Source of the DNA: Aquilaria yunnanensis
Lineage: Eukaryota; Streptophyta; Magnoliopsida; Malvales; Thymelaeaceae
Length of the DNA: 64,000 bases
Direction: 5' to 3'
Assembly: GCA_039654915.1 (NCBI GenBank)
Contig: CM077600.1
Location: 27,862,453-27,926,452, forward strand
In this document: positions 1 through 10,661 of the stretch, piece after piece
Numbering within the stretch: position 1 is the stretch's first letter
How the letters are laid out: each line of letters opens with the position of its first letter
Made by a program: the position numbers and the translations under genes
The notes under the pieces: model-generated
The model's input: the letters and a program-made list of their open reading frames with translations, nothing else
Database searches by the model: none
What the model was told of the DNA's origin: nothing

Positions 1-850
1 TGTTATAGGTACTTCCGCTCGATTAAGATTGTTGATCATTTATTTTTAGATTGTTGGTCTGGTATTGATCTAAAGGCTCTTTTAAATTGTGTTTTTGTTA
101 AAACTGTAGACTGAAAAAATCTCTGTAAGAAACTTTATACAAGAACTAGTCTTTCTCTTTAACATGGTCTATCTTGGTGTGACTTACTACCATTTGCTAT
201 TTGGAATCTATGGAAAGATTGCAATGTGCTTGTATTTAAAGGTAAATATTTCAATCCTTCCACCATTATTAGATAGGTCAATGAACAAGCAGCTAAGTTT
301 AATACTATAATAGGTTGTTATAATCCCTAGAGTACAACTGGCCTTCTAGTTGATGGTTGGACAATCCCAAATAAGATTTTCTTTAAAATGAACTTTGATG
401 GATCTTCAAACCGTACAACTAAAGTGACGTATGCTAAGGGTCTTGTAAGAGACCATAAGGGGCAGCTTGCTATTGATTTCACCAAGAAAACCGATTTTAC
501 TAACTCTTTGATGGCTTATATTCGGGGCTCCTGTGAAGTCTTGTAAGTGGCATCCTTCATGGGTGTAATTTTAGAAATAGAATCAGACAACAAGTAGCCA
601 TGTGACTTGATTACTTCTAATATTCCTGAACCACACCTTGCTTATAACTTTATTTTGGAATACAGGCAACTCATGAAAAGGATAAGGGTGTTTATCTTCA
701 ATATTGTCCAAGGGAAACCAATAAAGCTGTTAACATGTTGGCAAAGTTTGCTAATTTAATGAAAGAGCCTTTTTATGTATTTTGATGTTTGTCCTAACCT
801 CCTTCAATACATTGTCTAATTTGATTGTTGATGATCTTTCTATCCTGTCT
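1..850 (+). pseudogene. Remnant of a LINE-type RNase H / reverse-transcriptase tail
   Basis: Broken reading frames give peptides typical of the C-terminal part of plant non-LTR retrotransposon polyproteins. Near 180-240 there is a segment reading LLPFAIWNLWKDCN. From about 358 there is an RNase H-like start with FFKMNFDGSSN, then GLVRDHKGQLAIDF, and later LEIESDNK. The order matches the RNase H domain of plant LINEs and related RNase H-like proteins. Several stops and frame changes interrupt it, and the N-terminal reverse transcriptase would lie left of the window. It is a fossil with no expected function. A decayed host RNase H-like gene of the same family cannot be excluded. Confidence 0.65.
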
Positions 851-2029
851 AAAGTTGTTTGTAATATGGCTTTTGTGTCTGTGAGCACATTTGGTGGTGT
901 TGTAGGTAGTACTTGTAAGACCACTTTAGTTGCTCCTCTAGTAATGTTGCTTTAGCCTTATGATAAGGGCAAAAAAACTGTGATGTAAGCTCCTACTTTT
1001 TTTCTTTTAATGCACGTGTTTTCTTCGAAAAATAAACTTTAATCTTTACAGTTTGTTTGCTTTTTGGCATGATTTGGGTTGATAAATCTTTGGCTAATTG
1101 TCTTTTTTTTTTTTGGAAAACTTATAATAGCCCCAATATGGTTTAGCCTAACCTACACATTGTCCCATTATTTTTAAAAACCTACACTTTGTCTTTTGTT
1201 TCTTTTACATTATTTGACAGCAATTTCTGAAATTCTAATTTAAATTATACAATAGTCATTTTCCATGAATTTTAGCCTTTGTAATATTTTTTCATAGTTA
1301 ATGGACATTTTAAATTATCAATTTTTTATCTATGTAAATGCATTTTTCTTTTTGTAAATTTCAAATATGTATTTTTTGAAATGTCGTTAATTGTGAAAAA
1401 TATCAAAAAAAATTTAAAATTACTGGAACATAGCTACCGCATAGTTTAAATTACAGTTTTAGAAGTTATTGTTGGATAACGTAAATGACGTAAGGGTAAA
1501 GTATAGGTTTTTTGACATAGATAAGGCACATTGTAGGCTTGGTCAAACCACACGATGACTTTTATAATTTCCTAATTTTTTTATCTTTTTACTTTTATTA
1601 AGTTAATGGTTAAACCTTAGTCATAAATCTTTTTGGTTGCTTCTTAGTCCCTAAACTTAGCCATTAACTTTTTGTCCCAAATTCTTGCTTTTTTTATTTT
1701 CATGATTTTTTTTCCTTATCAATAATAATTATTAATTATATTTGTATTTAATATTAACATGGATTAAACTGGCATAATGCATGACACCATGAACATTGTT
1801 TTGCCTATATGTGTTTTAAAACCCACCATATAACTATAATTTTCTAAGCAGGGTTTCTGAAGTTAGCTTTATAGTAATTTATTCGTGGGAGATGCTAGTG
1901 AATTCTTTTGGAAAATTCAATTTCCACCTTGCTAGAAATGTTGTGATTTTCCTTGGGTTCTCTCGTCCATCATTGTCGGTTATCCCTATCTTTCAGCCTT
2001 CACCAACATGATTAAACCCATAAATTGTT
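851..2029. other. AT-rich intergenic stretch, no gene recognised
   Basis: No open frame with recognisable protein content, no RNA gene and no clear repeat boundary was seen. It separates the LINE remnant from the oxygenase pseudogene. Confidence 0.6.
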
Positions 2030-2995
2030 CCTATAGTTTCTACTTTTAGAAGCAGAGGCAATGCTTTTTTCCGTGGCTTCCCCATGAACTCTACTAAGGA
2101 CTTCAACAATGTGGTGAAGGGTTTCGAGTTCGAAAAGTTCCCCTATGTGGTCAAGAATGCCCCTGGAGTGAAGGTGGTGAGCCATGTGTTCATAGCCAAT
2201 TAGGCACCACTGAAGCAAAAGATAGTGTTCCACCACGAGTTGACCCAGGTAACAATTACTATTGATTTTATTGATTCAGACACACAAAGTCTTAAAATAA
2301 AGTTTGAAAATTATTAAGTAAAACATTTGGCTTTGAACGTTACTGTTTAATTACTATACTAAAAAAACTGATGGAACAGGCACATAAATATCCAAGGAAA
2401 CTTATTGTTCTGTTGTGAAATGTAGCCTAGAAGCAGATGAGAGATGCTAATCATGGAGAGCCACATGGTGTCTGAGCTAATAAATGAGAAGCACCCAGAA
2501 TTTATGGCTCGCTTGGAAGAACAGGGGTTGATGTACATGTGCATCATTAGTGGGGAGATGATCTCTCCTTCCCCATTGGCCATAGTTGGAAATCCACATT
2601 CTTCACCAATGATAAGGTGCTCACACAATAAAAGGCCGTGAAAGTGAGGATGAGATTACGATGGATTAAGGAAAGGGTGAGAGCAATTACGGGACTAGTA
2701 GCAACGGTCATGTATAAGTGGATGACAAATCGAGGTGGTGTAAGGTATGGTTCAACAACATGGTGGTAGCCTACACCAGGTGGTATAACCCCATGAAGGT
2801 GATGACCTTAGGAGATGGGATGCCACTGCCTACGGATGGGATGGTGAATTGTGTGGAAATATTGGAGTAGGAAAATGTGGCCCTTCCTTGGAAGAAAAGA
2901 GATGTTTTGATGATAGATAACATGACTGTCCTCCATGCTTAATGCTGCTACCACCAGCTATGTCATATTCTAGCTTCTCTCTGCAAGTAAAACCA
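2030..2995 (+). pseudogene. Dead copy of the TauD/clavaminate-synthase-like oxygenase gene
   Basis: Three blocks line up with the exons of the intact gene at 5880-7589. Block 1 (about 2040-2250) reads FFRGFPMNSTKDFNNVV and ends in IVFHHELTQ followed by a GT, as exon 1 of the good gene does. Block 2 (about 2440-2640) covers ELINEKHPEFMARLEEQGL. Block 3 (about 2735-2992) covers VWFNNMVVAYT and LALPWKKRDV-like sequence and ends in LASLCK and a stop. In-frame stops occur in block 1 (near 2200) and block 3 (near 2868 and 2940), and the opening part of exon 1 is missing. Introns are partly retained or shortened, so this is a DNA-level duplicate rather than a processed copy. Divergence from the good gene is high, so it is old. 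The iron-binding histidine pair is still visible. Confidence 0.88.
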
Positions 2996-4739
2996 TGTGC
3001 CCTAATTGGTAGTCGTGAGGTTAAATTAAATTTGCTATTCTATAAAATTAAATAGTTGAAGAACCGGATGAGGAGGTATGTTAGTTCAACCCTTAAGATT
3101 ATAATTATTATACTATGCATATATGCCTAATTAGACATACTAACCCACCATTAACCTTCCATATATAATCCATCTCTATAAAAAAAATTTGACAAAAATT
3201 GCCCATCACCAAAACTCTCTCTCTCGTTTCAGAAATCTTATCTCATTTCCCGCCACTGCCACTGCTGCTATATCCAGATTTTCTGTCATTGCTTGCATTT
3301 GTATAAGTGTCAAAGATAACAATGGAAAGTGTCTAAAGTAATTGGGAAAAAATGTGTGAAATAATATATAAATAATTTGTTCTCATTCACAGAATATAGA
3401 AAATATTTGTTCTTTTCCAAAATAATATTTAAAAGTATTTGAATAAATATGTTAAAGTGCCTATAATAATAAGTAAAAGTGTCTAAGTAATATGTAAATA
3501 ATTTATTGTCTTAAAAATAAAAATGTTTGAAGCGAAAAATAAAAATAGTTGATACTATATATAAAAATGGCTACAACAACATGTAAAAAATTTGTTTTTT
3601 TTCAAATTTAAAAATGTTTGAAAAAATAAGACAATATATCTAAATGAATTTGTAAATGTGTCTTAACAAAAATATGAAAGTGTAAATGAAGATGTAAAAG
3701 TAAGAAATTGTGCTTGTATTTTCCGTGAAGTTTCTTAGCCGACGATTTCTATAGATTTCTCAGTGTTTCTTAGTCAGCAATTTCTTGCCGTTTCCTAGAA
3801 GCTTTTCCTAGAGATTTCTCGCCATTTTCTCTTTCTCCTCCTCTGGTCACAATTTGCCACTCCTGTATTTGCCTCCGTTGAAGTCGCTTCCTTTGCCGCT
3901 TTTGGATTTGCTCTACCGCAACCACTTCGTCTCTCTCCTTCTTTAATCGCTGCTCCTGGATCTGCCGCAGCTGCTTTCTTTTTCTCATCCTCTGATCGCC
4001 GCTCTTGCTTTTACCTCCACGACAACCGTTTTCTCTTTCGCCTGATCTTTTGGTCTTTTGGGCCTCCAGGAATAACTACTGCAAAAGGCTGAAAGCCAGC
4101 AAAGCCATTAAATAGCTTTCGAAGATACTCGATAGTCGAGGACGATGTGTTTATGAAGGAGACTTGGACAGAGTTTGGCAACGGAGCCACAATGGTGAAC
4201 TCGTTGAAGCCGAGATGAGAAAGGAGGCAGCGCAAGAGGAGAAACATGGAAGAAAGAATGAAATTTAGGATGAGGGATAAATTTGTAAATAACCTCCTAT
4301 ATTTAATTGGACATATATTTACAATATCCTTTGTATTAAGATTAGGTTAAGATTACACGCCAATAATTGATGTTGTAGACTTGTAGTTCTCGAAATACAC
4401 TTGACCCATCGCAAAGGGCTTCACATTAAATTGGCATTGCAAGTTGCATCCAATCCTTATTTAACCGATATTTCTGGAGCATATTATTGCCTGCTTTTCC
4501 TCTTCCAATTTGCAATTTGCTCACACCTGATCCGGTGAATCAACTACTTTGGGCATATTACAATTAAGTCCTAAAACTTTTTGCATCCTGCCAAACTATT
4601 AAAACTCTTGATTTGGGCTGATAGACTTTTGGTTAATTGTATTTTTTTTCTTTTATCATTATTATACTATTGGTACTTAGAGTTTTTATGTTCTCTTTAG
4701 TCCCGGAATTGTACATTGATTTTTACCAACTATTCTTGG

Positions 4740-4772
<33 letters not shown>

Positions 4773-4968
4773 TCTGTTTTTTTTTGGTCAATAGTTATGT
4801 ATCAGGTTTAATCACTAAAATCTCTTTGTATAAAGGTCGAATTCTAGTTTTAAATCAAATCAAAATCACAGGACTTGATTTGATTAATAATTTCTCATCA
4901 ATAATCATTATTAATTGTATTTATATTTAATGTTAAGATAGATTCCGTAGGTATCAATAATTTAATAG
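2996..4968. other. AT-rich spacer, no gene supported
   Basis: Contains purine/pyrimidine-rich stretches and short minus-strand open frames (about 3770-3988 and 4011-4247) that show no recognisable domain. A (CT)n tract lies at 4741-4776. No RNA gene seen. Confidence 0.5.
4741..4776. repeat. (CT)n microsatellite
   Basis: Near-perfect TC/CT dinucleotide run with one or two G interruptions, followed by a T run. Confidence 0.9.
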
Positions 4969-5698
4969 TAGGGGTGAACATGTTTCGGGTTGATTCGGTT
5001 CAACCAAACCAACTTGAAATGACCTTGGTCTCAAATTTTTTTTATTAAACCCGAGAATCAAGAACTGAACAGAACCAGAACAATAGTTTTGGGTTTTTAT
5101 GTTCTGGTTCTCAAGTTTTTCGGTTTATACCATCTACTTATAACAATACTAAACTTTAACAAAATTACATTCATAATTAATTTATGAAATATTCAACATA
5201 ATATACAATGAAATCAACACTTAAATATATGTACTTAGACATATTTAAAAGAGTCTAGCATGCAATTACTTTTTTTTTTTAGTATTAAAACCTGAAATAT
5301 GCTGATGTCATGAATTTTCATTCGGTATAGAAAAAGAAGCGATTCAAATGAATATGGAGAAATTTCATGAATAATCACATAACTTTCATATTATTTCAAT
5401 TTAGGACATTAGTTTAAGGGTTTAATATAAAAACACAATATAGTCATCATAATCCTTCAAAGAAATACATATATATATAGATATATTAGTAATATTATAA
5501 TTTTTATTATATAATTATACATATACCTCGGATTGGTTCCATATAAAACTAGAATCAACTCAATAGTCATCAATTCTTCTATATGTGAAATCAAGTACTA
5601 ACCTATAAAATTATGGTCCATTTTTATCTAACTCAACTCAATTTAATGGAGGTGATTTGAATTAGGTTTTGGGTTTACCAAACCTCTTCTCACCTCTA
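4969..5698. mobile_element. Possible small non-autonomous DNA transposon
   Basis: The left end begins TAGGGGTGAAC and the right end finishes in TCTCACCTCTA, whose complement TAGAGGTGAGA matches the left end with few differences. The interior is AT-rich and non-coding, with GGTTCGG/CCGAAC-like subterminal words that are common in plant hAT-like short elements. I could not see a convincing target-site duplication, so the exact ends and superfamily are uncertain. Confidence 0.4.
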
Positions 5699-5879
5699 TA
5701 AAACAATATCGTAAACCTCGTTGGATCTAGACGCCGTTGCCGTCTAGGAGGAAACTGGAAACTGGAAACTGAAAACTGGAAAACGCAAACTAGACACTAC
5801 CCTCCAAATCGACGTCTTGGTCCCGCCACTCAAATTCACAGAGCACAGCTTCAACCTTGCAACTCTCCCAGTTCCACCG
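5699..5879 (+). promoter_or_regulatory. Upstream region of the oxygenase gene
   Basis: Short spacer leading to the start codon at 5880. It contains a CTATAAAAC-like TATA candidate near 5697-5705, immediately next to the putative transposon end, and a run of four near-identical short repeats of GGAAACT at about 5752-5782. A start at 5880 then implies a 5' leader of roughly 150 bases. Confidence 0.4.
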
Positions 5880-7589
5880 ATGGCGGACCAATTCTTCCTC
5901 CAGACCCCCCTCCCGCTCCACCAGAAACGCTACGATTCCTTCGCTTTCCCCGCGGTCCTCTCTCCCAACCCAACCGCCACGCCTTCTCCCTCTCTAGCCC
6001 TCTTCGCCCAATCCATCAACACCTATAAGCCCTTTCTCGAGTCTCTGCTTCTCCAGGCGGGGGCTTTGCTCTTCAGGGGCTTCCCCGTCCGCACCGCTGA
6101 TGACTTCAACGACGTAGTGCAAGCCTTCGGCTTCGACGAGCTGCCCTACGTCGGCGGCGCCGCCCCTCGCACCAACGTTGTCGGTCGTGTCTTTACCGCT
6201 AACGAGTCCCCGCCCGACCAGAAGATCCCTTTCCACCATGAGATGGCCCAGGTTGTTCCCTGCTCTGATTTCAATTTATCTGTCATTTCATTTCTGATTT
6301 TGATTTAATTGCGTTGCGTTTTCTTTATGTTGGCGTGTCAGTGATCTGGTTTGAATTGGTAAAAATAACATGCTCTCAGGAGTTTATCTCTGTTTTATCA
6401 TCTGATCAGGATTTCATTGTTTATTGTTCGTCTGTTTTGGTACTTAGAAGGGATTAGTCATTGTTGTTGATTTTTTTCTTCTCTTTAACATGCTACTTAT
6501 ATTAATTAAACCTAGGGAGATTCTAATTTTGGTCTCTGCGAGTAGTTCAATTGGTTCAGTAACCTCAAGGCTCAAACGAATGAATTAATTCTCTCTGCTC
6601 CATCAGTATTTGCTAACTAAGATGTTTAAGTTGAAATTTTACTTTTTAATTCATAAAATTAGTGAAGTCTATGTGTATTTACAGCGCCTAAAACAGCAGG
6701 TTAGTTTGCTCTGAATTCTTTGTGCCCATAATTTCAGGTTCCAGAATTTCCGTCCAAATTGTTCTTCTTCTGTGAAGTGGAGCCTGCAAGTGGGGGAGAG
6801 ACGCCCATAGTCCTCAGCCACGTCGTGTACGAGAGGATGAAAGAGAGGCACCCGGAATTCGTTGCTCAATTGGACGAGCATGGGCTGATATATACTCGTG
6901 TGCTTTGTGAGGATGATGATCCCTCTTCCCCCATTGGCCGAGGCTGGAAATCTACCTTCTTAACCACAGATAAGAAGGTGGCTGAAGAAAGGTGCGCCAT
7001 GATCATTTCTTAGCAGCAGAGATGAGTTTCAGACTCCTCAGTTTCTTCTCGACGTGAAAGCATTCTCATGATTATTTTCGATCAATGCAAAAACCCACAA
7101 TGAAAGCTGTAGTGAGGTTCTGATGAATGAGATTTTGCTCAGCATAAGCAACCGTATAAAATGAGGGTTGAAGATTTTTTTTTTTTTTAAGGTTTGTGTA
7201 ATTATGCTTTACTCTTGGATTTTTGAAGGGCTGCAAAACTTGGAATGAGGCTGGAATGGCTTGCAGATGGAGTGAAGTCAATAATGGGCCCAATACCGGC
7301 TGTTAAATATGACAAATTGAGGCAACGCAAAGTCTGGTTCAACAGCATGGTGGCTGCTTATACAGGGTGGGAAGATGCAAGGAATGATCCGGTGAAGGCA
7401 GTCACTTTTGGGGATGGGAAGCCATTGCCGGCTGATATCATCTACGACTGCCTGAGGATACTGGAACAAGAGTGTGTCGCCATTCCCTGGAAGAAGGGAG
7501 ATATTATGTTGATAGATAATTGGGCTGTCCTCCATTCTCGACGCCCCTTTGATCCACCCCGCCGTGTGTTAGCTTCACTGTGCAAATAG
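5880..7589 (+). CDS. Clavaminate synthase-like (TauD-type) Fe(II)/2-oxoglutarate oxygenase
   Basis: Three exons are predicted: 5880-6251, 6738-6991 and 7229-7589, all with GT-AG introns, giving 328 residues. The protein is very close to the Arabidopsis clavaminate synthase-like protein At3g21360. It opens MADQFFLQTPLPLHQK, carries RGFPVRTADDFNDVVQAFG, and has PFHHEMAQ at the end of exon 1, where H119 and E121 fit the HxD/E iron site. The distal ligand is H311 in AVLHSRRPFD, followed by an arginine-rich segment that in this family binds 2-oxoglutarate. It ends in RRVLASLCK. The family uses Fe(II) and 2-oxoglutarate to oxidise a small substrate; the plant substrate is not known to me. A frame continues upstream of 5880 without an ATG, so 5880 is the first credible start. 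No defect is visible, and length and splice pattern fit the family. A degraded paralogue lies about 3 kb upstream. Confidence 0.93.
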
Positions 7590-7963
7590 GGCTGTAATAT
7601 GTTGGGGTCATGTCATGGCATGGCATGGGAAAGGTTGATCTTTGAACCATATCAGTTGTGTTGTGTGTATCTTTTTTACGACAAAAAATAGTGTAGTTTT
7701 GAAGTGAATGCGGGCTATTATATTCCGGTATTTGTAATTCGCACTTGAAGTATTGTTTCGGTTGCATTGCATTTACAATTGCAGTTGTAATGCAAGTGAA
7801 GTTTGGCTTAGAGGGCGGGGTGGGAGGGCGAGCGGGCTATGGTTCATGAGTTATGACTACTAGTGGTAAGAGAACATTCGCAGCTGGTGGTGTGTCATTT
7901 AAGTGTAGTGTAGCTGAGCCTGAGAGGGCAAATAATGGACGTAGCTAGGCCTCGCCTCGGAGC
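7590..7963 (+). other. 3' flank of the oxygenase gene up to the LTR element
   Basis: Non-coding; contains the expected 3' UTR. Its last five bases, GGAGC (7959-7963), are the left target-site copy of the adjoining LTR element, so the insertion sits about 375 bases past the stop codon. Confidence 0.7.
7959..7963. repeat. Left target-site duplication (GGAGC)
   Basis: GGAGC directly precedes the LTR end at 7964 and recurs at 30598-30602, directly after the far end of the composite element. Confidence 0.75.
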
Positions 7964-8228
7964 TGTGGCAACGTCGGGTTTTCGGGAGTCGCCACCAATC
8001 TGTTTACCTAGGTCGATTGGTCACCTTAAATATTGGTCTGCGAGAGTTCGGGGGTTCGGGAGTACGGTTACGTTAAAACAACTTTGTTAAAACGCCCAAA
8101 AATTGGCACCTTAGTTGATTTTAATTTTGTTTCGCTTTGCTTTTAAATAATTTTCAGTTAATTTAGAGATTTTAACTGAATTAGTCGAAATGTGGATTTT
8201 TAAGTTAATTTGTATAAAATTTTATACT

Positions 8229-8450
8229 TCCGAACCATGGACTCTGCCGAGTCATTTGGACACGGAAGATTTTGATTCCGAACCATGGACTCTGCCGAGT
8301 CATTTGGACACGGAATTTGGTGAAATTTTAAACAATTTTATCCATATTGTAAATATGGATTTTTATCTTTATATTTATTTAATTTATTTAGTTAAAAAAA
8401 AAAGTTAATATTTTCCAAACCGTAGATCCTGCCAGATCATCCGGATATGG
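8229..8450. repeat. Direct repeats inside the LTR
   Basis: Two near-identical copies of about 37 bases (8229-8263 and 8278-8314) share CGAACCATGGACTCTGCCG and ATTTGGACACGGAA. A third, diverged copy lies at about 8416-8450. The same set recurs in the second LTR at +14,699. In element orientation they lie near the U5 end. Confidence 0.8.
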
Positions 8451-8578
8451 AAATTACTTTAATTAATTGTTAGTTATATAATTATTATTTTTATGGAATT
8501 TATTATTACTAATTTGTAAGTATTTTGTTTATGAAAATTTTAGATTTATTAATAATCTAAAAAATTTTATTTTTTATT

Positions 8579-8825
8579 CTTTATATTTTCTTTTCTTTTC
8601 TTTCTTTTCTTTCTTTCTTTTCTTTCTTATTGATTTTATCTTTCTTTTAGTTTTATTTTTCCTTTCTTTTCTTTCTTTTCTTTTCTTTTCTTTTTCTTTT
8701 CTTTCTTTTCTTTTTTTATCTTTTCTTTTTCTTTTCTTTCTTTTCTTTCTTTCTTTTCTTTTTTTTATCTTTTTCTTATCTTTCTTATCTTTCTTATCTT
8801 TTTCTTATCTTTCTTTTAGTGTTTT
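8579..8825. repeat. Pyrimidine (TTTTC/TTTCT) tract in the LTR
   Basis: About 245 bases almost wholly of T and C on the plus strand, broken only by rare ATC/TAG words. It is copied in the second LTR at 23278-23524. Confidence 0.9.
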
Positions 8826-9074
8826 TTTTAGTGAAAGTTATTTATTATTTAAATAATTATTCAATTTATAAAAGAAAAATAAAAATAATTGGATTTTTGA
8901 AAAATGATTTTTATTAGGCTTAATAATTAATTAAAAAAATAATCTTCTTTTAATTTTCATTTATTTATTTATTAGTAAGGGTAAAGGTGAATTAAATAAA
9001 AAAATTATATAAAGGAAAATTAATAATAATAAAGTGGGGCTTTTTGGCCATCCACTTTAAAAATAAATAATAAT

Positions 9075-9565
9075 AAAGGTTAGCAAAGTTAATTAAATTA
9101 ATTAACAACAATAATAAAAATTAGCCAAGTTTAATTAAATTAATTGATTAACAACAATAATAAAAAGTTAGTCAAGTTAATTAAATTAATTGATTAACAA
9201 CAATAATAAAAAGTTAGTCAAGTTAATTAAATTAATTAATTAACAACAATAATAAAAAGTTAGTCAAGTTAATTAAATTAATTAATTAACAACAATAATA
9301 AAAAGTTGGTCAAGTTAATTAAATTAATTAATTAACAACAATAAAAGTTAGCCAAGTTAATTAAATTAATTAATTAACAACAATAAAAGTTAGCCAAGTT
9401 AATTAATTAATTAATTAACAACAATAAAAGTTAGCCAAGTTAATTAATTAATTAACAAAAATAATAAAAAGTTAGACAAGTTAATTAAATTAATTAACAA
9501 CAATAATAAAAAGTTAGCCAAGTTAATTAAATTAATTAATTAACAACAATAATAAAAAGTTAATT
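9075..9565. repeat. AT-rich tandem repeats of about 40 bp in the LTR
   Basis: About twelve copies of a unit built from AAAAGTTAGTCAAGTT, AATTAAATTAATTAATTAAC and AACAATAAT. Copies differ in length by AATT steps. The same array is in the second LTR at +14,699. Confidence 0.85.
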
Positions 9566-10041
9566 AATTGTTAACAACAATTATAAAAGTTAGTAATAAT
9601 GCAAAAATTAAAAGGTTAGTAACAATAATAGTATTAAAAGTTAGTTGTTAGTAAGTTAATAACAACAATAAAAAAAGGGGTTAGTAATAAACAAATAATA
9701 AACAAACAAGTAAAAATTAAAAGGGTTAGTAATTAATTCTGCAAGAACAAAATAAAAGGTTAGTGACCAAAGTGAAAGAAAATTGAAAAGATGAAGGATT
9801 AAATGAGAGTTGTACCCTTAAAAACTGAATTTGAAATTCTGGAAACGTGAAGAACAGAACGCACGCGCGCGGGGGGAGAGAAAAAAAAGAAAAAAAAAAA
9901 AAAGGGTCAGAGAAGGTTTAGGTTTTCTGGAGAGGAAGAGAAGAGGGCCAGGGACCTAGGCTATAATTTTTTCTTTTTTCAAAACGGAGCTCTAAGCTTC
10001 ATTTCTATTTTTTTTCTCTGTTCAGCACAAAATTTGGGGGG

Positions 10042-10051
10042 CTATTTATAG
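10042..10051 (-). promoter_or_regulatory. TATA box of the LTR promoter (3' LTR copy)
   Basis: The minus strand reads CTCTATAAATAGCCCCCC, a strong plant TATA sequence, about 510 bases into the LTR. It recurs at 24741-24750 in the middle LTR and 30084-30093 in the right-hand LTR, with its surroundings conserved although LTR ends elsewhere diverge. This sets transcription of the element to the minus strand. Confidence 0.75.
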
Positions 10052-10532
10052 AGGAAGTTTAGCTGAACTGTTGATGGATAAATTAATAAAAAATTTCAAA
10101 CTTATCTTTTAAATTGGTAAAATGACAATTTTAGTCCTTTACGTCTCTCAGCCTCTGGATAAGTTCCTGAAGCTTCTGATTTTGACAATTTTGTCGTTTT
10201 CTGTCAATTGGAGCCAAAAACGTCGGCAGGCTCAAAATTTTATGTGACAAACTACCAAATGCTCCTGGAACTTTTAGAATTTGTCAATTTTTTTCCGAAA
10301 CTTCTCAATTTTGTCATTTTTACCTCAAACTTTTAATTTTTTGTCATTTTTTTCATGAAATTTTATTTTATTTCAAACATACACATATTCACACATATAT
10401 CATTTTAAATCAAATTTTCACAAAAAAAAAAATATATATTTTAAACTAATTAAATTTTTTTAATAATAATAGTAATATATTTTTTTTAAATTAATTTTTT
10501 TTAATAAAATTTTTTTAAAATTTTAAAACACC

Positions 10533-10619
10533 CGGACGAAATTGGGTGTCAACAGCTGCCCCCCTTTGCATGCTTCATGGGACATGATGTATGCAAAGTC
10601 GTTACCAAATTTCGTCCGG
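10533..10619. other. Nested inverted repeat across the LTR-internal junction
   Basis: CCGGACGAAATT near the LTR end is complemented by AATTTCGTCCGG at about 10608-10619. Between them, TTTGCATGCTTCAT and ATGATGTATGCAAA form a second, nearly perfect stem around GGGAC. The structure spans the purine tract and the first bases of U3 in the element's sense. Confidence 0.6.
10555..10567 (-). other. Polypurine tract next to the 3' LTR
   Basis: The minus strand reads AAAGGGGGGCAGC immediately before the LTR start TGTTGACA. This is the position and composition expected for the second-strand primer of an LTR retroelement. Confidence 0.7.
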
Positions 10620-10661
10620 CTTAGGTAGGCATTGAGAATGTTCTCGCCGCCCAAACAGTAA

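Larger units (their letters stand above)
7964..10554 (-). repeat. Full 3' LTR of unit A (2591 bp)
   Basis: Read on the minus strand it starts TGTTGACACC and ends TTGCCACA. Order: an AT-rich U3 with repeated TTTGTCA-like words, a TATA box at 10042-10051, a GC/CG-rich patch near 9853-9880, a block of about 40-bp AT-rich repeats, a pyrimidine/purine tract, and two copies of a 35-bp repeat containing CATGGACTCTGCCGAG (8229-8314) with a degraded third near 8416-8450. The part from 7964 to about 10275 matches 22663-24975 at a constant offset of 14,699, with no difference found in the stretches compared. Confidence 0.88.

Noticed and set aside
3770..4247. Two minus-strand frames rich in Arg/Lys or Leu
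   Set aside because: No domain, no matching promoter or splice context, and low-complexity composition.
10555..10619. Self-priming (Tf1-like) at the LTR-internal palindrome
   Set aside because: The purine tract shows this is the 3' end of the internal region; a standard tRNA-type PBS is present at 22642-22659 next to the other LTR.
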